Source: Acanthornis magna
Taxonomy: Eukaryota; Chordata; Aves; Passeriformes; Acanthizidae
DNA: 64,000 nucleotides
Direction: 5' to 3'
Assembly: GCA_036785705.1 (NCBI GenBank)
Contig: JAWUZG010001123.1
Coordinates: forward strand, 62,001-126,000
Within the stretch, counting starts at the first letter, position 1. Each line of letters opens with the position of its first letter. Shown one piece after another: positions 11,451 through 20,277 of the stretch. The translations under genes were made by a program, and so were the position numbers. The notes under the pieces are model-generated. The model did no database searches, was not told where the DNA came from, and was given only the letters and a program-made list of their open reading frames with translations.

Positions 11451-11698
11451 GAATCCCCGGATTGTCCCCTCCCTCCTCGGGGCCCCTCGCCCTCCCCTCG
11501 GCCTGCCCCTCCCCCCCGCCCGTTTTGGGTGCATTTCGCGGCTCTTTCGGTTCCTTATCCGGGGCCTGGCCCTGCCCGCGCGATTGGCCGCGGCTGTCAC
11601 ATGGTGAAAGTAACTTTACGGGGTCGCCGCGAGTAGGAGGGCTTTATGGAGCAGAAAAACGACAAAGCGAGAAAAATTATTTTCCACTCCAGAAATTA
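11451..11698 (+). promoter_or_regulatory. HOXC4 promoter and 5' leader
   Basis: The sequence just upstream of the start codon has an inverted CCAAT box (ATTGG 11583-11587) followed by an E-box CACATG (11598-11603). This NF-Y/E-box pairing is known from Hoxb4 promoters. Further words are AAAGTAACTTTAC (11607-11619) and a TTTATGG CDX-type word (11643-11649). From memory, the segment from about 11583 to the ATG is very close to the mammalian HOXC4 leader. No TATA box is evident and the transcription start cannot be fixed. The left half resembles diverged units of the neighbouring array. Confidence 0.75.
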
Positions 11699-12137
11699 AT
11701 GATCATGAGCTCTTATTTGATGGACTCTAACTACATCGATCCGAAATTCCCTCCATGCGAGGAATATTCGCAAAATAATTACATCCCCGAGCACAGCCCG
11801 GACTATTACGGCCGGGCCCGGGACGCGGCGTTCCCGCAGCCCGCGGAGCTGTTCGCGGTGCCGCGGAGCTTCCCCGAGCGGCCCTACGGCTGCGGGGGGC
11901 TCCACAGGGGCCCCGCGGGAGGAGGAGGAGGAGGAGGAGGAAGTGGAGGAGGAGGAGGAGGAGGAGGAGGAGGAGGGAGGCAGCACCTGGCGGAGAAGCC
12001 GCAGCTCTGCGAGCCGCTGTCCGCGCCTCCCTCCGCGGCCGCGGGGCAGTGCGCGCAGCCCGAGCCCGAGCCCGGCGCGGCGGCGCCCAAAGCGCCCGTA
12101 GTGTACCCCTGGATGAAAAAAATCCACGTCAGCACCG
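11699..12137 (+). other. HOXC4: HOXC4 coding exon 1
   Basis: It encodes residues 1-146 plus the first base of codon 147: the N-terminal activation region, the glycine tract, a Pro/Ala-rich linker and the YPWM hexapeptide just before the splice site, as in other HOX4 genes. The donor is G|GTAGGA at 12138. Confidence 0.95.
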
Positions 12138-14386
12138 GTAGGAAACTTTGCTTTGCCGCCTCCTCCTCCTCCTCCTCCTCCTCCTCCTCGGGCTCGGCCC
12201 GGGCCGGTCCCGCTCCGCGCTCGCTGTTCTCTCATCTCTCACTTTTCTCATTCGGATTTATTTTAATTTATTTTGTTCCCTTCCACGAGAGCTTCTTCCT
12301 CCTCCTCCTCTTCCTCCTCCTGGGGCTCGGCCCGGGCCGGTCCCGCTCCGCGCTCGCCGTTCTCTGTCTCATCTCTCACTTTTCTCATTCGGATTTATTT
12401 TAATTTATTTTGTTCCCTTCCACGAGAGCTTCTTCCTCCTCCTCCTCCTCCTCGGCCCGGGCCGGTCCCGCTCCGCGCCCGCTGCTCCTTCATCCCCCAC
12501 TTTTCTTATTCGGATTTATTTTAATTTTGATTTTGGTTTTGTCCCTTCCACGAGAGCCTCTTCCTCCTCCTCCTCCTCTGCCCGGGCCGATTTCCGCACC
12601 TCTCTCTCCTCTCTCTCTGATCCTCTCCTCACTCTGAATTATTTTATTTGGATTTTATCCCTTCCAGAAGAGTTTCTTCCTCCTCCTCCTGCTCGGCCCG
12701 GGCCGGTCCCGCTCCGCGCTCACTGTTCTCTCTCATCTCTCACCCTCCTAATTCGGATTTTTTTAAAGAATTTTGTTCCCTTCCACGAGAGCTCTCGGCT
12801 GAGCAAAATTTCTTTGCCTCCTGCTCATCCCGGGCTGATTTTTCTCATCCCTTCTCCTCTCTCTGACCCTCTCCTCACTCTGAATTATTTCATTTCGAAA
12901 TTTTATTCCTTTCCATGAGATCTTCCTCCTCCTCCTCGTCCCGGGCCGATTTCCAAACCTCTCTCTCTTCCTCTCTCTCTGACCTTCTCCTCACCCTAAA
13001 TTATAATTTATTTTTTTTATTTTATCCCTTCCTGGAGATCCTTCTCCCTGTCCCGCTCCTCTCTCCTCACCTCTCTCTCTCTCTGACCCTCTCTTCACCC
13101 TAAATTATTTTATTTTTGAATTTTATCCCCTTCCCCGAGATCCTCCTCCCCTGACCTTCTCCTCGCCCCAAATTATAATTTTTTTTGGAATCTTTTCCCT
13201 TCCCCGAGAGCTCTCTCCCATCCTGCTCCTCTCTCCTCACCTCTCTCTTTCCCTCCTCCCTCTGATTCTCTCCTCACTCTGAATTATTATTTTTTAAAAA
13301 TTTTATCCTTTCCCGGAGATCTTCCTCCCCTGACCCTCTCCTCACCCCAAATTATTTTATTTTTTAATTTTACCCCTTCCCGGGGAGCTCTCCCCGTCCC
13401 GCTCCTCTCTCCTCACCTCTCTGACCCTCTCCTCACCCTGAATTATAAATATTTTAAAATCTTATCCCTTCCATGAGATCCTCTTCCCCTGACCCTCTCC
13501 TCACCCCAAATTATTATTTTTTTGGAATTTTCTCCCTTCCTGGAGATCCTCTCCCCATCCCTCTCACCTCACCTCACCTCTCCCATCCCTTCCCCTCTCT
13601 CTCCGCCGCTCTCCTCACTCTGAATTATTTTATTTTTGAATTTTATCTCTACCCCGAAATCCTCCTCCCCTGACCCTCTCCTCACCCCAAATTATTATTT
13701 TTTTTGGAATTTCCTCCCTTTCCTGGAGATCCTCTCCCCATCCCTCTCACCTCACCTCTCCCATCCCTTCCCCTCTCTCTCCGCCGCTCTCCTCACTCTG
13801 AATTATTATTTTTTTTTTAAATTTTATCCCTATCCCGAAATCCTCCTCTCCCGACCCTCTCCTCACCCCAAATTATTATTTTTTTTTGGAATTTCCTCCC
13901 TTCCCCGGAGCTCCTCTCCCCATCCCCATGCTCTCTCCTCACCTCACCTCTCTCCCATCCCTTCCCCTCTCTCTCCGCCGGCTCTGAATTATTTTTTTTT
14001 TCCCAATTTTATTCCCCTCCGCGAGCACAATTGAGCGCGATTTACGGCCGCCGATGGGTAATTACACCCCCCATAAATTTTATGGCCGCGCTACCGCGGG
14101 CAGCCCGAGCCATGCGCCGTCGCGGGGCCGCATCAATAATTCACATTTTCGGCCCGGGGAAGCCCTGGCAGAGCTCTCGAGCTGCCCTGGGTTTTTTATG
14201 GCTCATTCAGGCCATTCCTCCGTTTGTTTGTATTTTTTTTTTTGGTTTTTTTTTTTTGTTTTATTTTTTTTTTAAGGCGTCGTTGTTGTTTGATTTTTTT
14301 TATTTTTTTTTTCCCGCTGTTTCTCCTCTCGCGTTTGGCGTTTCTCGTTTCCCTCTCCGCCCGCGTTCGTTTTCCTCTTGGGTTTT

Positions 14387-14433
<47 letters not shown>

Positions 14434-14701
14434 TTTTTTTTTAATTAATATTTTTCCGGCGGCGTTTCCGTTCCTCGAGTTCTCTTCTCCTTTCCTCTCT
14501 TTCTTTCTGTTTTTCTGCCATTTTTTTGGAGGTTTGTTTGGGTTATTTTTTGGGGTTTTTTTTTGTGGTCTTCTCTTGTCTATTTGATTTCTTGGTGTGG
14601 GGTTTTTTTTGTGGCTTTTTGGTGTTTATTTCTCGGTTTATTTGATTTTTTTTTCCCCTCTTGTGTCTTTTTGCTCTTCTCTTTTTTCCCGCTTGCTTTC
14701 T

Positions 14702-14741
<40 letters not shown>

Positions 14742-16963
14742 TTTCTCTGTGGTGTTTCTCTGTTTATCTGATTTTTCTTCCCGCGTTTTTCTTTTTTCTT
14801 CTTCTATTTCTTTTTAAAATTTATCAAATTTCTTCTTTTACTGTGGTTTTTTTTTTATTTTTTATTCTGACCTTTTTTCGGCGCGGTCTTTATTTTGTTT
14901 GCTTGATCTATTTGGACCACTTTTGTTTATTTATTTATTCATTCATTCATTCAGCGTGTTGGTGTTTTTTTGGTTAATTCAATTTTTTTGCGTGGAGTTT
15001 TTTTCCTCTGTTTATTTATTTTTAAAGCGCGGCGTTCCATATTTATTTGGCTTTTTGGGGTTATTTTTGGTTTTGCTCTTTTGTTCGGTTTTGTGAGGTA
15101 TTTTGGTGTTTTTTTTTCTTTGGGGTTCTTTTTTTTTTTTTTTTTTTGGTCCCTTTTCTCCCCCTCTATGTTGTCTTTTAAAAAAAATTTTAATTTTTAA
15201 ATTTATTTATTATTTTATCATTTTTTTCCCCGTCCCTTTTTTTTGGGGGGGGGGCGCTCTTTTTCCCCCCCTGCCGTTTTTGTTTTTTTTTTTTTTTTTT
15301 TAAAATTAATTTTATTTCCTCTTTCTTTTCCCCCCGTTCCTTTTAATTTTATTTCTTTGGGTTTCGTTCTGTTTTCTTTTTGTGTTTTGTGTTTTGTTTT
15401 TTTCTCCTTTGGTTGGGATTTTTTGGGAGTTCTTTGTGAGGTTTTTTTGCGGTTTTTTTTGTGGGTTTTCTGTGAGTTCTTTTAGGGTTTTTTGCGGGTT
15501 TTTCGGGGGTTTTTTTTAGGGTTTTCTTTTGTTTTTTGCGTTTTTTTAATGGGGTTTTTAGAGGGTTTTTTAGTGCGGTTTTTTTGGACTATTTTCTTGC
15601 AGGGTTTTCTGTGGGTTTTTTGTGGGGAGTTTTCCTCGGTTTTTTGTTTGTCCGTTTGTTTTCTTGTTGTTTTCTGTGGGGTTTTTTTGTGGTTTTTTTG
15701 TCGATTTTTGTGTGTTTTTTATGTGATTTTTACATGTTTTTATGTGTCTGTGTGTGGTTTTTCAATATGTTTTTATATATTTTTTGCGCTTTTTTTCCCC
15801 TGTTTTTTTTCCTGGGTTTTTTTCCATCTTTTCTGATTTTTCTCTCTTTTTTTTGTTTATTTCTGATTTTTTTTCTGTGTTTTTTTTTTCCTGGGACTCT
15901 TTTCTGTTTTTTCCGGGGTTTTTCTGTTTTTTCTGTGGGTTTTATTATTCGTTTTTCCTGGGGTTTTTTTTTTCCGTTTTTTCTGGGTATTTTTTCCGTT
16001 TTTCCTGAATTTTTTTCCTTTTTTCTGGGTTTTTTTTTTTCCGTTTTTTCTGGGTTTTTTTTCCGTTTTTTCTGGGGTTTTTTCCCCCTTTTTTCTGGGT
16101 TTTTTTTCCCGTTTTTTCTGGTTTTTTTTTCCCATTTTTTCTGTTTTTTTTCCCCATTTTTTCCTTTTTCCCCCGTTTTTCCTTTTTTTTCCCCTTCCCC
16201 CCCGTTTTTCCCGTTTTTTCCCCGTTTCTCCCCCTTTCCTTCTATTTTTTTTCCCATTCTCCCCATTTTTTTTTTCATTTTTCCCTTTCCCATTAACCCC
16301 TTCCCTCCCGCTGCCCCCCCCACATTAACCCCTTCCCTCCCTCTCCCCCTCCCCACATTAACCCCTTCCCTCCCGCTCCCCACATTAACCCCTTCCCTCC
16401 CGCCCCACACATTAACCCCTTCCCTCCCGCTCCCCACATTAACCCCTTCCCTCCCGCCCCACACATTAACCCCTTCCCTCCCCCTCCCCACACATTAACC
16501 CCTTCCCTCCCGCTCCCCCCCCCCACACACCACCCCCAATTTTTTTTTCCTCTCCCCTCTCTCTTCTCTCCCCGCAGTGAACCCAAACTTCTCGGGCTCG
16601 GAGCCCAAGCGTTCCCGCACTGCCTACACTCGCCAGCAGGTCCTGGAGCTGGAGAAGGAGTTCCACTACAATCGCTACCTCACCCGGCGGCGCCGCATCG
16701 AGATCGCGCACGCCCTGTGCCTCTCGGAGCGCCAGATCAAGATCTGGTTCCAGAACCGCCGCATGAAGTGGAAAAAGGACCACAGGCTGCCCAACACCAA
16801 AACTCGAGCGGCGACACCCGCGGGGGGCACGGCCGGAGTGGGGGGGACACCGCCCGGAGGAGTGACCCCCGGAGTGACCCCCGGAGTGACCCCCGGAGTG
16901 ACCCCCGGCGTGGCCGAGGAGCCGCGCGCGCCCCCCGCGCCCGAGGACATCACCAGGTTGTAG
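11699..16963 (+). CDS. HOXC4: HOXC4 homeodomain transcription factor, two coding exons
   Basis: The coding sequence is join(11699..12137,16578..16963), 825 nt including TAG, giving 274 residues (the human protein is 264). HOXC4 is a nuclear DNA-binding factor that acts with PBX/MEIS partners in anterior-posterior patterning. Residues 1-40 carry the HOX4 N-terminal block ([11 protein letters not shown], then [11 protein letters not shown]). YPWM at 136-139 is the PBX-contact hexapeptide. The homeodomain spans 156-215 with [13 protein letters not shown] in helix 3, including W48, F49, Q50 and N51. The protein ends in EDITRL. The start is the first ATG of MIM, preceded by a conserved-looking leader. 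Splicing is CG|GTAGGA to CCGCAG|TG and rebuilds a Val codon (147). Two in-frame expansions are unusual: a Gly tract at 74-93 and GVTP repeats in the tail. HOXA4, HOXB4 and HOXD4 differ at the N-terminus. Confidence 0.97.
11918..11977 (+). repeat. GGA-codon polyglycine tract inside HOXC4
   Basis: Twenty codons (residues 74-93) are GGA apart from a single Ser at residue 82 and a final GGG, forming an uninterrupted purine tract. From memory, human HOXC4 has a His/Pro/Ser-rich linker here and no such tract. It is probably length-polymorphic through slippage. Confidence 0.9.
12160..14002. repeat. intronic tandem array, about 100-140 bp units
   Basis: The first units (near 12183, 12321, 12449) share GGCCCGGGCCGGTCCCGC, then CTCATTCGGATTTATTTTA, then CCCTTCCACGAGAGC and a TCC run. 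Units from about 12600 on decay to CTGACCCTCTCCTCACCC plus AAATTATTTTATTTT and CCCTTCC. The array begins only about 20 bp inside the donor site. Confidence 0.88.
14028..14215 (+). promoter_or_regulatory. candidate HOXC4 intronic enhancer with CDX/HOX motifs
   Basis: This island is the only low-copy part of the intron. TTTACGG is at 14041-14047 and TAATTA at 14059-14064. A perfect inverted repeat CCATAAA-T-TTTATGG spans 14071-14085, CATCAATAATTC lies near 14131, and TTTATGG is at 14195-14201. Conserved homeodomain-binding blocks are known in introns of several Hox genes (HB1-type elements). That this is the HOXC4 counterpart is inference. Confidence 0.55.
14216..16290. other. T-rich low-complexity intron interior
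   Basis: There are about 2 kb of T-rich sequence with homopolymers (for example near 14391-14428), a (TTTA)n run at 14703-14743, a TTCA run near 14938-14953 and, from about 15450, TTTTTCTGGGTTTTTTT-type units. No gene is seen; Phe-rich frames are artefacts. The strong strand asymmetry favours R-loop or triplex formation. Confidence 0.8.
16291..16512 (+). repeat. repeated branch-point/polypyrimidine-like module
   Basis: ATTAACCCC followed by TTCCCTCCC recurs eight times, near 16292, 16324, 16357, 16384, 16411, 16438, 16465 and 16494, at 27-33 bp spacing. It ends 65 bp upstream of the HOXC4 acceptor. Each unit offers a TTAAC branch-point-like word and a C/T tract. Confidence 0.85.
16578..16963 (+). 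other. HOXC4: HOXC4 coding exon 2 (homeobox)
   Basis: It encodes residues 147-274: a short linker, the complete 60-residue homeodomain (156-215) and a 59-residue tail. The homeodomain is intact with no frameshift. The acceptor is CCCCGCAG|TGAACCC. The stop TAG is at 16961-16963. Confidence 0.97.
16858..16915 (+). repeat. 12-bp coding minisatellite in the HOXC4 tail
   Basis: Units of GTGACCCCCGGA are repeated in frame and encode VTPG about four times, followed by a variant GTGGCC. From memory, the human tail here is an unrelated Ser/Ala/Thr-rich sequence of similar length, so the repeat has replaced tail sequence without breaking EDITRL. Confidence 0.85.
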
Positions 16964-17039
16964 AGGCACCCCCGAGATCCGCAGTGCCGGGGGGGGGGGG
17001 AGAGGTGCGGAAAGAGGCCCCCCCCCAAAAAAAAATCCG

Positions 17040-17923
17040 GGTCGGAAAGGGTGGAAATCAGCCCCAAAAAGGGCGAAAATCCACCCCAAAAAGCGCGAAA
17101 AGCGCGAAAATCCACCCCAAAAATCTGTCCCGGAAAGAGCAAAAAGAGCGAAAATCCACCCCAAAAATCTGCCCCGGAAAGAGCGAAAATCCGCCCCAAA
17201 AATCTGTCCCGGAAAAAGCAAAAAGAGCGAAAATCCACCCCAAAAATCTGCCCCGGAAAGCGCAAAAAGCGCGAAAATCCACCCCAAAAATCTGTCCCGG
17301 AAAGCGCGAAAATCCACCCCAAAAATCTGCCCCGGAAAGAGCGACAAGCGCGAAAATCCACCCCAAAAATCTGTCCCGGAAAGAGGAAAAAGAGCGAAAA
17401 TCCACCCCAAAAATCTGCCCCGGAAAGAGCGACAAGCGCGAAAATCCACCCCAAAAATCCTCCCCGGAAAGCACAAAAATTCGCCCCGGAAAGTACGAAA
17501 ATCTGCTAGGCAAAGTCCAAAAATCGGTCCCGGAAAGCTCGAAAATCTGCCCCCAAAAGCGCGAAAATCTGCCACGCAAGGTCCAAAAATCCGCCCCGAA
17601 ATTCATCCCGAAAAGCCCAAAAATCCGCCCCGGAAAGTCCAAAAATCTGCCCTGGAAAACCCAAAAATCCGCCCCGGAAAGCTCGAAATCCACCCCAAAA
17701 TCTACCGCAAAAAACACGAAAATCCACCCCGAAATTCATCCCGGAATTCATCCCGGAAAACCCAAAAATCTGTTCCGAAATCTACCCCAAAAAGCCCAAA
17801 AATCCACCCAGAAATTCGTCCCGGAAAGTCCAAAAATCAGCCCCGGAAAACCCAAAAATCCACCCCAAAAATCCGTCCCGGAAAGCCCCAAAATCCACCC
17901 CAAAAATCCCCAAAATCTGCCCC
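17040..17923. repeat. 3'UTR minisatellite, AAAATCCACCCCAAAAAT-type unit
   Basis: About 20 units of roughly 36-55 bp combine GCGAAAATCCACCCC, AAAAATCTGTCCCGG and AAAGAGC. The array starts about 75 bp after the stop codon. Shorter versions of the same AAAAATCCACCCC words lie between the later module copies. Confidence 0.9.
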
Positions 17924-18713
17924 TGGAGTGACTCTGGGTAATTTATAGAAATTAATATATAAATCTCTATATTCGCGCGTTTTGGGTTTTCTTTCTCGGT
18001 GCTTTCATCCTCGTGAGGATAATTATCATTATTTTTATTGTTATTATTTTATTATTAATTTATGTCCCACCGCGACCCTGGACATCACCAGGTTGTTAAC
18101 CCCAAAAAAAACCCCAAAAATCGCCCCAAAAATCCCAAAAATCCACCCCAAAATCCACCCCCAAACCCACCCCTGGAGTGACTCTGGGTTATTTATAGAA
18201 ATTAATATATAAATCTCTATATTCGTGCGTTTTTGGGGTTTTTTTGGTGCTTTCATCCGCGTGAGGATCAGAATTATTCTTATTCTAATTTTTTTTTATT
18301 CTTATTCTTATTCTTATTCTTGTTCTTGTTCTTATTCCTATTGTTCCTATTATTATTATTATTATTATTATCATTATTATTTTATTAAGTTTTGCCCCCC
18401 GCGCCCCAGGACATCACCAAGTTGTCGACCCCGAAAAAACCCCAAAAAAACCCCAAAAAATCCCAAAAATCCACCCCAAAAAATCCCAAAAATCCACCAC
18501 AAAAAATCCCAAAAAATCCCAAAAATTCACCCCAAAATATCCCAAAAATCCACCCCAAAAAATCCCAAAAATCTGCCCCAAAAAATCCCCAAATCCACCC
18601 CAAAAATCCACCCCTGGAGTGACTCTGGCTTATTTATAGAAATTAATATATAAATCTCTAAATTCGCGGATTTTTTTGGGTTTTTTTCCGGTGCTTTCAT
18701 CCGCGTGACGAGA

Positions 18714-18720
<7 letters not shown>
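17924..18720 (+). repeat. triplicated HOXC4 stop-region and AU-rich 3'UTR module
   Basis: TGGAGTGACTCTGG followed by TTTATAGAAATTAATATA, AATCTCTA and GTGCTTTCATCC starts at 17924, 18174 and 18615. The end of the coding sequence, GACATCACCAGGTTG (16946-16960), also recurs at 18081-18095 (exact) and 18410-18424 (one change). In these copies the stop triplet reads TTA or TCG instead of TAG. Confidence 0.88.
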
Positions 18721-18766
<46 letters not shown>

Positions 18767-18807
18767 TATTATTATTATTACTTTATAATTAAATTATTTT
18801 GTCCCTC

Positions 18808-19226
18808 TGTACATATCAAAAATCGCCCCCGACCCTTTCTTTCTGTCCTTTAATCCTCGCGAGGATTAAATTTTATTATTTCTATTATTACGTTAATTAT
18901 TCTAGTTTTATTATCATTAATTAATTTTTAAAAATTATTAAATTATTATTTCCTCCTCTGTACATATCAAAAATTCCCCTCCCCCCGCCCTTTCTTGCGG
19001 TGCTTTAATCCCCCCGAGGATAAAAAATAACTTTATTTTTATTATTTACGATTATTTTTTATTATTTATTACTACTATTATTTTTTAAAATTATCATTTG
19101 ATATTTTATTAATATTAAATTAATATTTTCCTCCTCTGTACATATCAAAATTTCCCAACCCTCAATATTTTTATTTTTTTATGGTTTTTTTAATGATTAA
19201 ATTATGATTTTTCTCCTCTGTAAATA
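18808..19226 (+). promoter_or_regulatory. four Pumilio-type elements in the 3'UTR
   Basis: TGTACATA occurs at 18808-18815, 18959-18966 and 19137-19144, and TGTAAATA at 19219-19226. All fit UGUANAUA and follow a CTC or CCTC word, so they are copies of one module. Pumilio proteins binding such sites usually repress or destabilise mRNA. Binding here is untested. Confidence 0.65.
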
Positions 19227-19725
19227 CCCAAATCCTTTTCCATGCATGTCCGAGGTCGCATGGCCGCACTTGGCTAAAAATTTCAATTTTTTGGGTTTTT
19301 TTTTGAGGTCTTTTCAAGGCTTTTAGTAATTTTTCCGAAGCTTTGGGGTGGGGGGGAATGAAGAAAAAAAAAATCCGGGGGGGGGGAGAAAAATAAAAAA
19401 TAATCCAAAATAAACCAAATTTTGGGCCTTTTTGGGGGAAAAAAAAAGCCCAAAAAATCGCGATTTTGGGGGCGGGGGGGAGAGGGATAAAAAGCGAAGA
19501 GGAAAAAGCAAAAATTTGATTTTTTTCCCCCCCAAAAAAAAAGTTTGGAAGGTTCGGAAATCGCCGGGGAGAGTTTATTTCTGTCGTGGTTATTTGTGTT
19601 TTATTTAATTTATTTCCTTTTTTTTTTTTTTTTTAATTTCCCCTCCCATCGATCGTTGTAAAAATCGCGAGAAAAAAAGGAGAAAAAAAAAAAATAGAAT
19701 TTTTAGTGCGTTCTGTGACGTGTTC

Positions 19726-19731
19726 AATAAA
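19726..19731 (+). terminator. HOXC4 polyadenylation signal
   Basis: AATAAA lies in GTGTTCAATAAAACC, followed by GGTGTGAATTTGG as a GT-rich downstream element. It is the first canonical AATAAA after the low-copy 3'UTR segment. Confidence 0.75.
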
Positions 19732-19750
19732 ACCCTCGGTGTGAATTTGG

Positions 19751-20041
19751 CTTTAATTTTTTATGTCTTTCTTTAAAAAAAATATTTAAAAAAACCCAAT
19801 TTTCCCCTCCCGAGTCATAAAATAATTCTTAATAATTAATTTTAATTAATAATCGGAGTCATTAAAGGCAAAGGGATTCCCGCGCTGCCGAAATTCAGAT
19901 TAATTAAGATTAAAATCGCTCCGAAATTCGCTTTTTTTTGCGCTGATTTTGAGCAAAAATTGGGCGAAAATGTGGAAAAAAAATATGGAATTTTGGGGTT
20001 GGGATCCTTCGGATTATTTTCCCCGCGGGAAATTTGGGATA
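19751..20041. other. AT-rich low-copy island after HOXC4
   Basis: It contains AATTAATTTTAATTAATAATC near 19837 and AGATTAATTAAGATT near 19898, both clusters of homeodomain-core TAAT/ATTA words. No gene is seen. Confidence 0.4.
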
Positions 20042-20046
20042 TTGAA

Positions 20047-20099
<53 letters not shown>

Positions 20100-20108
20100 T
20101 ACTACTAC

Positions 20109-20163
<55 letters not shown>

Positions 20164-20237
20164 TTAATTAATGGCACTAATTGTAATTATTCCCGGCTTG
20201 GATTTTTGCCAGGAAATGGAAAACAAAAAAACTTTAA

Positions 20238-20276
<39 letters not shown>
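20042..20276. repeat. facing (ATT)n and (AAT)n microsatellites
   Basis: (ATT)n at about 20048-20163, with a central ACT interruption, is followed by a roughly 75-bp unique spacer and then (AAT)n at 20239-20276. The arms are complementary. AATGGC(A/G)CTAAT follows each arm, at 20170-20181 and 20275-20286. Confidence 0.9.

Positions 20277-20277
<1 letters not shown>

Larger units (their letters stand above)
12138..16577 (+). other. HOXC4: HOXC4 intron, 4440 bp
   Basis: The GT-AG boundaries are 12138-12139 and 16576-16577, phase 1. The intron holds, in order, a tandem array (12160-14002), a low-copy island with homeodomain motifs (14028-14215), T-rich low-complexity DNA (14216-16290) and a repeated branch-point-like module (16291-16512). 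Most of its length is repeat expansion. Confidence 0.93.
16964..19750 (+). other. HOXC4: HOXC4 3' untranslated region
   Basis: It runs from the stop codon to just past AATAAA at 19726-19731. It contains a Gly/purine-rich start, a tandem array (17040-17923), repeated AU-rich modules (17924-18720), four Pumilio-type elements (18808-19226), (ATT)n tracts near 18717-18780, a low-copy segment (19235-19300) and the polyadenylation region. The extent assumes the 19726 signal is the main site; earlier sites cannot be excluded. Confidence 0.7.

Noticed and set aside
11462..12403. A longer HOXC4 reading frame starting at 11462 and reading into the intron
   Set aside because: The upstream part is promoter/leader and array DNA in an accidentally open frame. 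The HOX4 N-terminus starts at MIM (11699), and the frame past 12137 passes a clear splice donor.
16466..17575. Minus-strand frame opposite the homeobox
   Set aside because: It is an antisense shadow of exon 2 and the 3'UTR repeat.
17982..18622. Frames containing DITRL or DITKL downstream of the HOXC4 stop, which could suggest a second Hox gene
   Set aside because: Only the last five codons are duplicated together with 3'UTR sequence. No homeodomain precedes them.
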